DNA of 32,761 bases, from the NCBI GenBank assembly GCA_022510525.1, contig JAFLTH010000029.1, positions 1 to 32,761 of the forward strand, given 5' to 3'. The notes beneath the pieces were generated by a model. The model made no database searches, was not told the origin of the DNA, and was given only the letters and a program-made list of their open reading frames with translations. Below are positions 26,163 to 32,761 of this stretch, piece after piece. The stretch's first letter is position 1. Each line of letters begins with the position of its first letter. Made by a program: the position numbers and the translations under genes. Source of the DNA: Lachnospiraceae bacterium (GTDB lineage: Bacteria > Bacillota > Clostridia > Lachnospirales > Lachnospiraceae).

Positions 26163-26220
26163 GACAATTTATGTGTATCCGAAACAGTATAATATATAAA
26201 AAATACAGCTTTTCAGATAC
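26163..26220 (+). promoter_or_regulatory. Promoter of the second Cro-like gene with WYL-type motif and a flanking inverted repeat
   Basis: GACA (26163-26166), five bases, TGTG (26172-26175), twelve bases, TATAAT (26188-26193): one mismatch from the WYL and FtsZ-like promoters, with identical spacing. In addition GTATCCGAAA (26175-26184) and TTTCAGATAC (26211-26220) are an inverted repeat with one mismatch that brackets the -10 and could be a second operator. Confidence 0.6.
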
Positions 26221-26296
26221 ATATTTTTATTTACCATATCTTGTATACAGTATATAAAGATTTCTAACTACAATTTGTAAGGAGGATACATTTTTC

Positions 26297-26497
26297 ATGA
26301 TACAGTTACGCATATTGGAAATACTTGAAGAACAAGGACAAACAAAATACTGGCTATTTAAGCAAATGAATATGTCAAATTACAATAGTTTTCAAAAGCT
26401 AATTGAAAACAAGACTTCCAGTATCAGGTTTGATACTTTGATAAAACTCAGTCAGATACTGGAAGTGCCTGTCGGAAAGCTGTTTAAACATACATAA
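26297..26497 (+). CDS. Small Cro/C1-type helix-turn-helix protein, paralogue
   Basis: 66 residues of XRE-type helix-turn-helix: LRILEILEEQGQTKYWLFKQ, ENKTSSIRFDTLIKLSQILE, VPVGKLF. It aligns end to end with the 71-residue protein upstream, sharing NKTS, RF-TL-KL and VPV--LF. AAGGAGG lies 11 bases before the ATG. It converges with the FtsZ-like gene. It is probably a DNA-binding regulator or a partner of its paralogue; targets are unknown. Confidence 0.87.
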   Translation: MIQLRILEILEEQGQTKYWLFKQMNMSNYNSFQKLIENKTSSIRFDTLIKLSQILEVPVGKLFKHT

Positions 26498-26564
26498 GTA
26501 CCACTACTTAATCTATGCATATATACTTAACGCAGTCCGGTCTTAGACTCCTAACTATTTAATT

Positions 26565-27518
26565 TCAATCTCCCATGCCAGTTGCAATGATAGTAATACT
26601 GCAATCATCCGTATCGTCTGTTGAAGCATTTGCTCCCAATATAATCGTAGCATCTTCATCTATATATGGTTGTATAGAATTCATCGCATCATCTACATCT
26701 GTAAGACTTATATGTCCATCCAGCATAATAATTACGGACTTTGCTCCATTAACAGAGGTTTCTATGAACGGATTCTGTATGGCGTTTTGCACTGCTTCAT
26801 TTATCTTATCAGTTCCGCTGCCCTTTCCATAACCAATGTACGATAGTCCTTTATTTTCCAAAGCGTGCCTTATATCCTTCATATCTATGCCAATAATGCT
26901 GTCCGGTCCAGTTATATTTACAATTTCACGCACCATATTTATCAATGTTTCGTCAATTTTTCTGAACATCTGTGGCAATGGTGTATTTTTATCAGCAATC
27001 TCAAAAATCTTATCATTAGAAATCACTATAAGTGTATCTACATTATCTTTAATCTTATCAAGACTATTAATCGCATTTTCCTTACGTTCTTCTGATTCAT
27101 AACTGAAAGGCATAGTAACTACACCTACCGTTAATATACCCATATCTCTGGCGAATCCGGCAATTACAGGGGCAGCTCCGGCACCTGTGCCTCCACCCAT
27201 GCCACAGGTAACGAACAGCAGGTCTGCGCCTTTTAAGGCTGATACAATCTCCTCTTTACTTTCCAGTGCCGCATTTTCACCAATTTCCGGCTTAGCTCCG
27301 AAGCCAAGCCCCAAGGTCAGTTTCTCACCAATCAGTATACGCTTTTGAGCTTTGCATAGCTGTAGAGCCTGCCTATTAGTGTTGATTCCAATAAAATCAA
27401 CTCCTTTTATATTTTCGTCAATCATTCTACTAACAGAATTGTTACCGGCACCGCCAATGCCAACTACAACAATTCTCTTTGATGTATCAGATTCTGTTTG
27501 AGTTAAGTTTATTTCCAT
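26565..27518 (-). CDS. Stand-alone FtsZ paralogue lacking the C-terminal tail
   Basis: 317 residues. The tubulin/FtsZ GTPase core is complete: GIGGAGNNSVSRM near 20-32 and CGMGGGTGAGAAPV near 109-122 (the tubulin signature, with Ala in place of the second Thr/Ser in GGGTGTG/S), then NDKIF and the T7 region GPDSIIGIDMKDIRHAL with the catalytic acids of the synergy loop. The protein stops at ITIIATGMGD, where the FtsZ fold ends. It therefore has no linker and no C-terminal peptide for FtsA, SepF or ZipA. GGAGG precedes the ATG. Housekeeping FtsZ is longer and sits in the dcw cluster, so this is a second copy that may co-assemble with or poison the division ring (inferred). Confidence 0.88.
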   Translation of the reverse strand: MEINLTQTESDTSKRIVVVGIGGAGNNSVSRMIDENIKGVDFIGINTNRQALQLCKAQKRILIGEKLTLGLGFGAKPEIGENAALESKEEIVSALKGADLLFVTCGMGGGTGAGAAPVIAGFARDMGILTVGVVTMPFSYESEERKENAINSLDKIKDNVDTLIVISNDKIFEIADKNTPLPQMFRKIDETLINMVREIVNITGPDSIIGIDMKDIRHALENKGLSYIGYGKGSGTDKINEAVQNAIQNPFIETSVNGAKSVIIMLDGHISLTDVDDAMNSIQPYIDEDATIILGANASTDDTDDCSITIIATGMGD

Positions 27519-27578
27519 ATCCAGTTCCTCCTATGTTTCTTTTATACTGTACTCCTTTTTTGATTGCCTTTTGATTAA

Positions 27579-27609
27579 ATTATACATTCTCACATGGACA
27601 CAATATGTC
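27579..27609 (-). promoter_or_regulatory. Promoter of the FtsZ paralogue with WYL-type operator
   Basis: On the minus strand: GACA (27609-27606), five bases, TGTC (27600-27597), twelve bases, TATAAT (27584-27579). Half-sites, spacing and -10 are the same as at the WYL promoter, and there is no conventional -35. Confidence 0.65.
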
Positions 27610-27691
27610 TAACATAATTTTTTACTTTACTTTATATATTAATCATTTTAAATATATAAAGTAATATAAAATCCATATAACAATAAATTAA

Positions 27692-27717
27692 GAGTATTCC
27701 AGTTTCCCAGAATACTC
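27692..27717 (-). terminator. Terminator of the PIN module
   Basis: GAGTATTC (27692-27699) and GAATACTC (27710-27717) form a perfect eight-base stem with a ten-base loop; on the minus strand TTAATTTATTG follows. It lies 25 bases after the small partner gene. Confidence 0.65.
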
Positions 27718-27742
27718 CTATTCACCTTATCAGTCTTCATAT

Positions 27743-27970
27743 TTAGTTTTTATCCTTTGATTCTAAAACAAATGGGTTCTCTTTAGAGTAAGCAATTGCC
27801 GCTTTATTAAATTCATCAGAACTCATATTGTCAAATCTCTGTCGTTGCCATTCTGTATAATCAAACTTTTCTCTGTTAATAACAGCAATAAAATGTTCTG
27901 TTTCAACTACACCCAATTTTTCCAACAAACAGTTAATTCCTCTATTCATAATTTCAATATCACTAGCCAT
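27743..27970 (-). CDS. Small acidic partner of the PIN-domain protein (putative antitoxin)
   Basis: 75 residues from ATG 27970 (MASDIEIMNRG). A GTG nine bases upstream is in frame but has no room for its ribosome site, whereas GGGAG lies ten bases before this ATG. The start overlaps the stop of the PIN gene (ATGGCTAG). The protein is helical, with the segment EKFDYTEWQRQRFDNMSSDEF, which I have seen in small proteins next to PIN genes in gut bacteria. No DNA-binding motif is obvious. Assignment as antitoxin rests on the overlap and size. Confidence 0.65.
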   Translation of the reverse strand: MASDIEIMNRGINCLLEKLGVVETEHFIAVINREKFDYTEWQRQRFDNMSSDEFNKAAIAYSKENPFVLESKDKN

Positions 27971-28412
27971 GCAAACCACTCTCCCATCTTCTCACAAAAT
28001 CTATAGGATTTAATATCTGAATATCATCTGTAGAATATTTTAGCAATCGATCATCAGTTGTAAAAAAACAGTCACAAGATGAATAAATAGCACATGCCAC
28101 ATGATATGCATCCTTCATCTTGATTCCCGTCTTCATAATTTCTTCTGCCTTATCTTTTATCAAATCTGCTTTATCCGTATCTATATATTCTGAGCTATTC
28201 TTTTGTAAAAATTCACCGATTGCCTTTCTTTTTGTTTCGTATGGATTTTGACTGTTTTCAAACCAAAGAACATAAGAATTTATTAAATCTATTTCATTTT
28301 TCTTTACTAAATCCTGAACATATAACTTAGTCTGTGTTTCCAATGATATACGAATTTGAGACTGATCATCATATGGGCGGTTATAACAGCAATTATCCAA
28401 ATAAACCTTCAT
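27963..28412 (-). CDS. PIN-domain protein (VapC-like putative ribonuclease toxin)
   Basis: 149 residues with a PIN fold: MKVYLDNCCYNRP with Asp6 as the first acid, KMKDAYHVACAIYSSCDCFFT with the central acid, and TTDDRLLK with the third acidic pair. These are the metal ligands of VapC-type RNases. GAAGGTG precedes the ATG. It is the first gene of a two-gene unit with its own promoter (28433-28462) and terminator. Unlike classic vapBC, the toxin gene comes first. It is the rightmost island gene, facing the displaced permease end. Confidence 0.8.
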   Translation of the reverse strand: MKVYLDNCCYNRPYDDQSQIRISLETQTKLYVQDLVKKNEIDLINSYVLWFENSQNPYETKRKAIGEFLQKNSSEYIDTDKADLIKDKAEEIMKTGIKMKDAYHVACAIYSSCDCFFTTDDRLLKYSTDDIQILNPIDFVRRWESGLHG

Positions 28413-28432
28413 ATTTTCACCTTCTTCTATTA

Positions 28433-28462
28433 ATTATATACCGATAGCGTTTTCATTGTCTA
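28433..28462 (-). promoter_or_regulatory. Promoter of the PIN module
   Basis: On the minus strand TAGACA (28462-28457) and TATAAT (28438-28433) are 18 bases apart. This is ordinary sigma-A spacing, and the WYL-type palindrome is absent. Confidence 0.6.
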
Positions 28463-28528
28463 GTAAAACTGTATTTCCCATTTGGATACACATTTTTATA
28501 CATTTTTATCATTCACGTACACCATCTC

Positions 28529-28635
28529 TCTCAGCTGAAATGGCTATAACGTCAATTATTATTTTATGTGCTATTGCTATGGGGCTTTATAAGATTATTC
28601 AAAGTTTGGAGCATGGGTATAAGAAGAAGATGTAA
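28529..28635 (+). pseudogene. Displaced 3' end of the ABC permease gene (right island boundary)
   Basis: The last 31 codons plus stop of the permease gene (15001-15819) are repeated here, with one residue change (Val to Ala) and five silent changes. One base is missing just upstream (CAGCTGAAATGG against CAGTTGAATATGG), after which similarity is lost. There is no start site or ribosome site, so it is a fragment. Competing short hairpins (AAGGG/CCCTT at 28637-28650) just after it may be the old terminator facing tag. Confidence 0.85.
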
Positions 28636-28662
28636 TAAGGGAGAACCCTTTGTAGATTTCCC

Positions 28663-29274
28663 TTAATATACTTCCTCATCCCTACGCTTATTTACCGTAG
28701 AATTCTCTGTATTTATCCTCTCAAAGCATGGGCAGCTCTCATCATGGTCATTGATGATCCCGCAAGCCTGCAGATGGGAATATATCGTGATTTCACCAAC
28801 ATACTTAAAACCACGCTTCTTAAGATCTTTGCTTATCTTCTTTGACAACCCATTACTGACCGGTATCTTTCCGTCTGCTTTGTTGTGCCCGTTGTACAAA
28901 ATGGTCTTATGATCGGAATATGACCATATGTAATCACAGAAGCTTCCAAACTCCCTGCGTATCTCCTGAAAGCACCTGGCATTGTTGATGACAGCAGCTA
29001 CCTTTTGTGGCGACTTGATCATATTCTCAGTGTCAAGTATCCTTTGTATGTCACCCTCTCCATACTCAGCTATTTTGTCATAATCAAAATTATCAAAACA
29101 TGAACGGAATATATCCCGTTTTTTAAGCATCAGATCCCATGACAATCCACACTGCATACACTCTAACATCAGGTGTTCAAACATCTTTCTGTCATCATGT
29201 ACCGGGATTCCCCATTCGTTATCGTGATAAACTTTATTCCGTTCATTTGTATCAGCCCATAAACAATACCCCAT
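28663..29274 (-). CDS. tag: DNA-3-methyladenine glycosylase I
   Basis: 203-residue base-excision repair enzyme that removes 3-methyladenine. Cys4 and His17 (MGYCLWAD, then VYHDNEWG) and the later NDHDESC pair match the zinc ligands of Tag. The start is ATG 29274, because GGGAG is seven bases away; the ATG at 29280 is too close to it. SHLQACGIINDH is the typical C-terminal motif. The gene converges with the displaced permease fragment, so permease and tag were probably direct neighbours before the insertion. Confidence 0.93.
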   Translation of the reverse strand: MGYCLWADTNERNKVYHDNEWGIPVHDDRKMFEHLMLECMQCGLSWDLMLKKRDIFRSCFDNFDYDKIAEYGEGDIQRILDTENMIKSPQKVAAVINNARCFQEIRREFGSFCDYIWSYSDHKTILYNGHNKADGKIPVSNGLSKKISKDLKKRGFKYVGEITIYSHLQACGIINDHDESCPCFERINTENSTVNKRRDEEVY

Positions 29275-29309
29275 AATCATACTCCCATTTAATCACAACC
29301 TGTATTCTT

Positions 29310-29771
29310 TCACATCCCAAACTCAGCACATAGCTTATCAAACCGTGACTGTTCTTTTTCTTTGATTGGTTTCGACAGATCATTCATGCAGTGATGAATC
29401 ACATCCGCATCCTTTAACACCTCATCCATTGGACCGTCTGTGTCCAGTTTATCGTCATGATGATAGATTGCTGAACAAATCATATCTGTCTCCGCTTCAT
29501 CAGTTAGTTTCAACTCACCAAGTATCTCTTTGGCAAGCTCCGCTCCTTTATGTGCGTGATCATCATAAGATCCCGTCTTATATGCGTGAAGATCATGAAG
29601 CATTGCAGCCATAGATGCGATTTCAGCATCAAGACCGCGCTTCTTTGCAATCATAGTTGCAGCAAGTGATACCCCATAAAGATGCGCGATGGCACTATTG
29701 CGCTTGTCCTCATCCTCCATCTTATTTAACTCACCATCTACATATTTCCTAAGTTCCTTTAACCTTCCCAT
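29310..29771 (-). CDS. HD-domain phosphohydrolase
   Basis: 153-residue cytoplasmic HD protein. HLYGVSLAA near 30 gives the first histidine and AAMLHDLHAY near 59-60 the HD pair; ICSAIYHHDD later fits the further metal ligands. The substrate is unknown; small HD proteins of this type are metal-dependent nucleotide or phosphate ester hydrolases. GAGGAG lies eight bases before the ATG, inside the end of sfsA (23-base overlap), so it is translated from the same message. Confidence 0.85.
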   Translation of the reverse strand: MGRLKELRKYVDGELNKMEDEDKRNSAIAHLYGVSLAATMIAKKRGLDAEIASMAAMLHDLHAYKTGSYDDHAHKGAELAKEILGELKLTDEAETDMICSAIYHHDDKLDTDGPMDEVLKDADVIHHCMNDLSKPIKEKEQSRFDKLCAEFGM

Positions 29772-30471
29772 TTTGAATTCTCCTCATCACTTCCAAACTA
29801 TTCTCCGGTTTAATCACAAGGCTGTCCGGCTCCACATGACACGTCAGATACAGGACCTGTACTCCGGCATTCCTTGCTTCGTCAAGAACTACACCAAATT
29901 CAGGATGCGTATCTATGTTAGGTCTTACCTCTTTTACACCATCCATCTGTATCACAAAGGCAAGGATGGAACCGTACCCGTTTTCCTTTGCTCTGATCAG
30001 CTCCCTTATATGCTTGATGCCTCTCTCAGTTGGTGCATCCGGGAAATACCCGATGCCCTCCTTCTCCAACGTACAGCCCTTTACCTCCATGAGATATTTT
30101 TCCGGTTCTGCACTTTCTGCTTTTTTCTCTATGTAAAAATCTATCCGGGAGTCTCCATATGTGTATTCCGATATAACCCTGCCAAAATCCTGCTCTTCCA
30201 GCCACTCTTTTACAACCTTATTGGGAGCCTGACTGTCTATGTTAAAGATGATGCCGTTGTCTTTTCTGACAGCTACCAGATCATATTTTGTCTTTCTGTC
30301 CGGTGTTCCCGGAGCCGTAAGCCACACATCGCACCCCGGAATCAATAGTTCCTTACATCTGCCGGTATTCTTCACGTGAACTATCTCTTTTTGACCGTCA
30401 ATCTCCACTTCCGCGATAAAGCGGTTAGGACGTTTCAGAAAAGTGGCCTGAGTTATGTTGTCATATTTCAT
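29749..30471 (-). CDS. sfsA: Sugar fermentation stimulation protein homologue
   Basis: 240 residues. The N-terminal OB-like part with RPNRFIAEVEIDG and VKNTGRCKELLIPG, and the C-terminal PD-(D/E)xK-like part with RIDFYIEK and KYLMEVKGCTLE, are standard for SfsA. The precise role is unsettled in the family: nucleic-acid binding or nuclease activity is suspected, with an effect on maltose metabolism in E. coli. It is followed by an overlapping HD gene and lies 46 bases after nrdG. Confidence 0.92.
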   Translation of the reverse strand: MKYDNITQATFLKRPNRFIAEVEIDGQKEIVHVKNTGRCKELLIPGCDVWLTAPGTPDRKTKYDLVAVRKDNGIIFNIDSQAPNKVVKEWLEEQDFGRVISEYTYGDSRIDFYIEKKAESAEPEKYLMEVKGCTLEKEGIGYFPDAPTERGIKHIRELIRAKENGYGSILAFVIQMDGVKEVRPNIDTHPEFGVVLDEARNAGVQVLYLTCHVEPDSLVIKPENSLEVMRRIQNGKVKGT

Positions 30472-30517
30472 AAATGTTTTAAACGTATCTCCTAATACTT
30501 CTGTAATCTACAAATTA

Positions 30518-31039
30518 TCAATGTTGCCACAAAATTATTTTCCCAGCCTTTTTGGACTTTTTAACATCTATTATGCGTTGATTGGATGAGCCTCTGAATT
30601 GCAGACTGATATCCTTAAGTTCTTCTACAAATTCCCCATCAACTATCACATCCAAATAACCCAAAATTTCTTTTGTCTCATCCCACTTGCTACAGAAATC
30701 CTGTATAATATCCTCGTCATACAAATATCCCGTATAACACCAGATTGTTTTATTGGGATATTCTTTCTTAACCCTGCGCAAAAGCGGCAAAAGCCCCTGC
30801 TGGTTACGATATTCCATCGGTTCTCCACCAAGCAGGGTCAATCCTTCTATATATGTTGGTTCAAGCAGTTTGAGGATTTTCTCAATATCTTCCTCCCCAA
30901 AGTGCTTACCATATTCAAAATCCCAGGTCATTTCATTGAAACAGCCTTTGCAGTGATGGGTACATCCGCTTACAAACAACGTCACTCGAACACCGGGACC
31001 GTTTGCTATATCACACTCTTTAATTTCTGAATAATACAT
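30518..31039 (-). CDS. nrdG: Anaerobic ribonucleoside-triphosphate reductase activating protein
   Basis: 173-residue radical-SAM enzyme that installs the glycyl radical on NrdD under anaerobic conditions. The [4Fe-4S] motif CTHHCKGC uses Cys26, Cys30 and Cys33; LTLLGGEPM near 70 is the SAM-binding GGE motif. AGGAG precedes the ATG. It lies 71 bases after nrdD on the same strand, the usual pair. No NrdR box was identified in this gap by eye. Confidence 0.95.
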   Translation of the reverse strand: MYYSEIKECDIANGPGVRVTLFVSGCTHHCKGCFNEMTWDFEYGKHFGEEDIEKILKLLEPTYIEGLTLLGGEPMEYRNQQGLLPLLRRVKKEYPNKTIWCYTGYLYDEDIIQDFCSKWDETKEILGYLDVIVDGEFVEELKDISLQFRGSSNQRIIDVKKSKKAGKIILWQH

Positions 31040-31110
31040 TCATTTGTCTCCTAATCAGACACTTGAATTTTTATTAATTATTATACTATATCGCACACTT
31101 GTATCTATAC

Positions 31111-32761
31111 TTACAGATGCAGTACCCTCTCTTTAATTTCCTGTGTACGGCCCTGATTCCAGAACTGTGTACCAATATAACCGCAGGTACGTCTTGCCAC
31201 ATTCATCTTATCCTGATCCCTGTTCCCGCAGTTAGGACATTCCCATATGAGTTTACCGTCATCATCAGTCACTATTTTAATTTCACCATGATAATCACAG
31301 AGCTGACAATAATCGCTCTTGGTATTTAACTCCGCATACATAATATGCTCGTATATATGCTTCATAACCGCAAGCACTGCATCTATATTATTCTCCATAT
31401 TAGGTACTTCCACATAGCTGATCGCTCCACCCGGGGAAAGTTCCTGAAACTGCGATTCAAAAGTAAGTTTATCAAAGGCATTGATATTTTCCGTAACATG
31501 GACATGATAGCTGTTGGTAATATAACTCTTATCTGTTACATCTTTAATAAGTCCAAATCTCTGTTGAAGACATTTGGAGAATTTGTATGTTGTTGACTCT
31601 AAAGGTGTACCATAAAGGCTGAAATCTATATTGGTCTCCTTAGCCCATTTTTTACAAGCATCATTCATATACCGCATAACTTCCAAAGCAAAAGGTGTTG
31701 CCTCCGGATCGGTATGGGATTTACCGGTCATATACCTGGTACATTCGCACAAGCCTGCATACCCCAGTGAAATTGTGGAATATCCTCCGTATAATAATTT
31801 ATCTATCGGCTCTCCCTTTTTCAAACGTGCAAGGGCTCCATACTGCCATAAAATCGGAGCCACATCGGAAGGAGTTCCTTTAAGGCGTTCATGCCTGCAC
31901 ATAAGAGCACGCCTGCACAGTTCAAGTCTTTCATCAAATATCTTCCAGAATTTATCCATGTCTTTTCCGGAAGAACAGGCAATATCCACAAGATTCAGTG
32001 TAACTACACCCTGATTGAATCTTCCGTAAAACTTAGGTTTGTCATTCTCATCATGATAAACCGTCAGGAACGAACGGCAGCCCATACAGGTGTAGCAGTT
32101 TCCGTCCTTTAGTTCTTTCATGATTTTTTCCGAAATATAGTCAGGAACCATACGTTTTGCCGTGCACTGTGCAGCAAGTTTTGTCAGATACCAGTATTTA
32201 CTGTCTTCATGTATATTATCTTCTTCCAGAACATAAATCAGCTTCGGAAAAGCAGGCGTGATATAGACACCCTTCTCATTCTTGACACCACGTATACGTT
32301 GTTTGAGCATCTCTTCTATGACCATTGCCAGATCATCCCTAAGCTGTCCTTCAGGCACTTCATCAATATACATAAACACCGTAATAAAAGGAGCCTGCCC
32401 ATTGGTAGTCATAAGCGTTATAACCTGATACTGTATCATCTGCACGCCTTGATTTATCTCTTCTCTGACACGTATTTCGGCAATCTGATTGATTTTTTCA
32501 TCAGAGAGTTCTATATCCATTTCTTCCATTTCTTCTCTGACTTTTCTACGCAGTTTCTCCCTGCTCACCTGTACAAACGGTGCAAGATGCGCAAGCGAAA
32601 TACTCTGACCGCCATACTGTGAGCTTGCTATCTGCGCTATACACTGCGTTGCAACATTGCAGGCCGTGGAAAAGCTCTTTGGTGTATCCAGCATAGTTTC
32701 GCTGATAACCGTTCCGTTCTGCAGCATATCCTCCAGATTGACCAGACAGCAGTTATGCATA
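31111..32761 (-). CDS. nrdD: Anaerobic ribonucleoside-triphosphate reductase (class III), 5' end outside the window
   Basis: The visible 549 residues are the C-terminal three quarters of the enzyme that makes dNTPs from NTPs without oxygen. The N-terminal ATP-cone and start lie beyond the right edge. The C-terminus has the zinc cysteines CQLC and CPNC and the glycyl-radical loop RRTCGYIGTQFWNQGR. The segment NCCLVNLEDML at the window edge is the usual NrdD signature. The frame is intact. Confidence 0.95.
   Translation of the reverse strand, partial: MHNCCLVNLEDMLQNGTVISETMLDTPKSFSTACNVATQCIAQIASSQYGGQSISLAHLAPFVQVSREKLRRKVREEMEEMDIELSDEKINQIAEIRVREEINQGVQMIQYQVITLMTTNGQAPFITVFMYIDEVPEGQLRDDLAMVIEEMLKQRIRGVKNEKGVYITPAFPKLIYVLEEDNIHEDSKYWYLTKLAAQCTAKRMVPDYISEKIMKELKDGNCYTCMGCRSFLTVYHDENDKPKFYGRFNQGVVTLNLVDIACSSGKDMDKFWKIFDERLELCRRALMCRHERLKGTPSDVAPILWQYGALARLKKGEPIDKLLYGGYSTISLGYAGLCECTRYMTGKSHTDPEATPFALEVMRYMNDACKKWAKETNIDFSLYGTPLESTTYKFSKCLQQRFGLIKDVTDKSYITNSYHVHVTENINAFDKLTFESQFQELSPGGAISYVEVPNMENNIDAVLAVMKHIYEHIMYAELNTKSDYCQLCDYHGEIKIVTDDDGKLIWECPNCGNRDQDKMNVARRTCGYIGTQFWNQGRTQEIKERVLHL

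Larger units (their letters stand above)
15820..28528. mobile_element. Putative genomic island between duplicated permease 3' ends
   Basis: The 12.7 kb between the direct repeats carries only accessory-type genes: two GTPases, a HerA-like ATPase, a DNase toxin with immunity protein, a WYL regulator, two Cro-like proteins, an FtsZ paralogue and a PIN module. Flanking genes on both sides are housekeeping or metabolic. No integrase, transposase or conjugation gene is seen, so it is a remnant, is mobilised in trans, or came in by homologous recombination. The boundaries are inferred from the repeat. Confidence 0.6.

Noticed and set aside
26496-26509. Small hairpin AAGTA/TACTT after the second Cro-like gene as a terminator
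   Set aside because: A five-base AT stem without a U tract is too weak to call.
15820-28528. Integrase, transposase, tRNA attachment site or CRISPR array in the island
   Set aside because: No open frame shows recombinase motifs, no tRNA-like sequence was recognised, and no regularly spaced repeats occur.

Overview
The window looks like chromosomal DNA from a low-GC anaerobic Firmicute, most likely a member of the Lachnospiraceae (Butyrivibrio/Roseburia-like). The reasons are AT-rich intergenic DNA, strong AGGAGG-type ribosome sites, an oxygen-sensitive class III ribonucleotide reductase (nrdD/nrdG), clostridial-type ABC lipoprotein transporters and PAS/GGDEF/EAL signalling proteins. The assignment is inferred from gene content only.

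Left core region (1-15819). Reading from about 14.1 kb down to 1, the minus strand carries argH, asd, a GGDEF-EAL protein, a DUF234-type ATPase, topB, a left-handed beta-helix protein, a PAS/GGDEF-like protein, a three-gene ABC importer (lipoprotein, permease, ATPase) and a gene cut by the window edge. Divergent from argH, on the plus strand, are an ABC ATPase and permease (14262-15819) with no binding protein beside them.

Accessory island (about 15.8-28.5 kb). The last 96 bases of the permease gene are repeated at 28540-28635, about 94% identical and still encoding its last 31 residues with one change. The 12.7 kb between the copies looks like DNA inserted at the 3' end of that gene. It holds a YfjP/YeeP-type GTPase, and a tightly overlapping operon: dynamin-like GTPase, small membrane-hairpin protein, HerA-like ATPase, PoNe-type DNase toxin, PoNi-type immunity protein. 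It also holds a WYL-domain regulator, two small paralogous Cro/C1-type proteins, a stand-alone FtsZ paralogue without a C-terminal tail, and a PIN-domain protein with a small partner. No integrase is visible.

Several island promoters share one layout: GACA-N5-TGTC, then 12 bases, then TATAAT. It is exact before the WYL gene and the FtsZ paralogue, has one mismatch before the second Cro-like gene, and keeps the left half-site and -10 before the first. The GTPase has the best palindrome but a weak -10. This ties genes on both strands into one candidate WYL regulon. I infer a stress- or phage-responsive conflict module in which a membrane GTPase/ATPase machine carries a swappable DNase/immunity pair, with a truncated FtsZ that might act on division. 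This function is a hypothesis.

Right core region (28636-32761). On the minus strand lie the 3-methyladenine glycosylase tag, an HD-domain protein, sfsA, nrdG and the 3' three quarters of nrdD, which runs off the window. No rRNA, tRNA, CRISPR array, insertion sequence or integrase was recognised.
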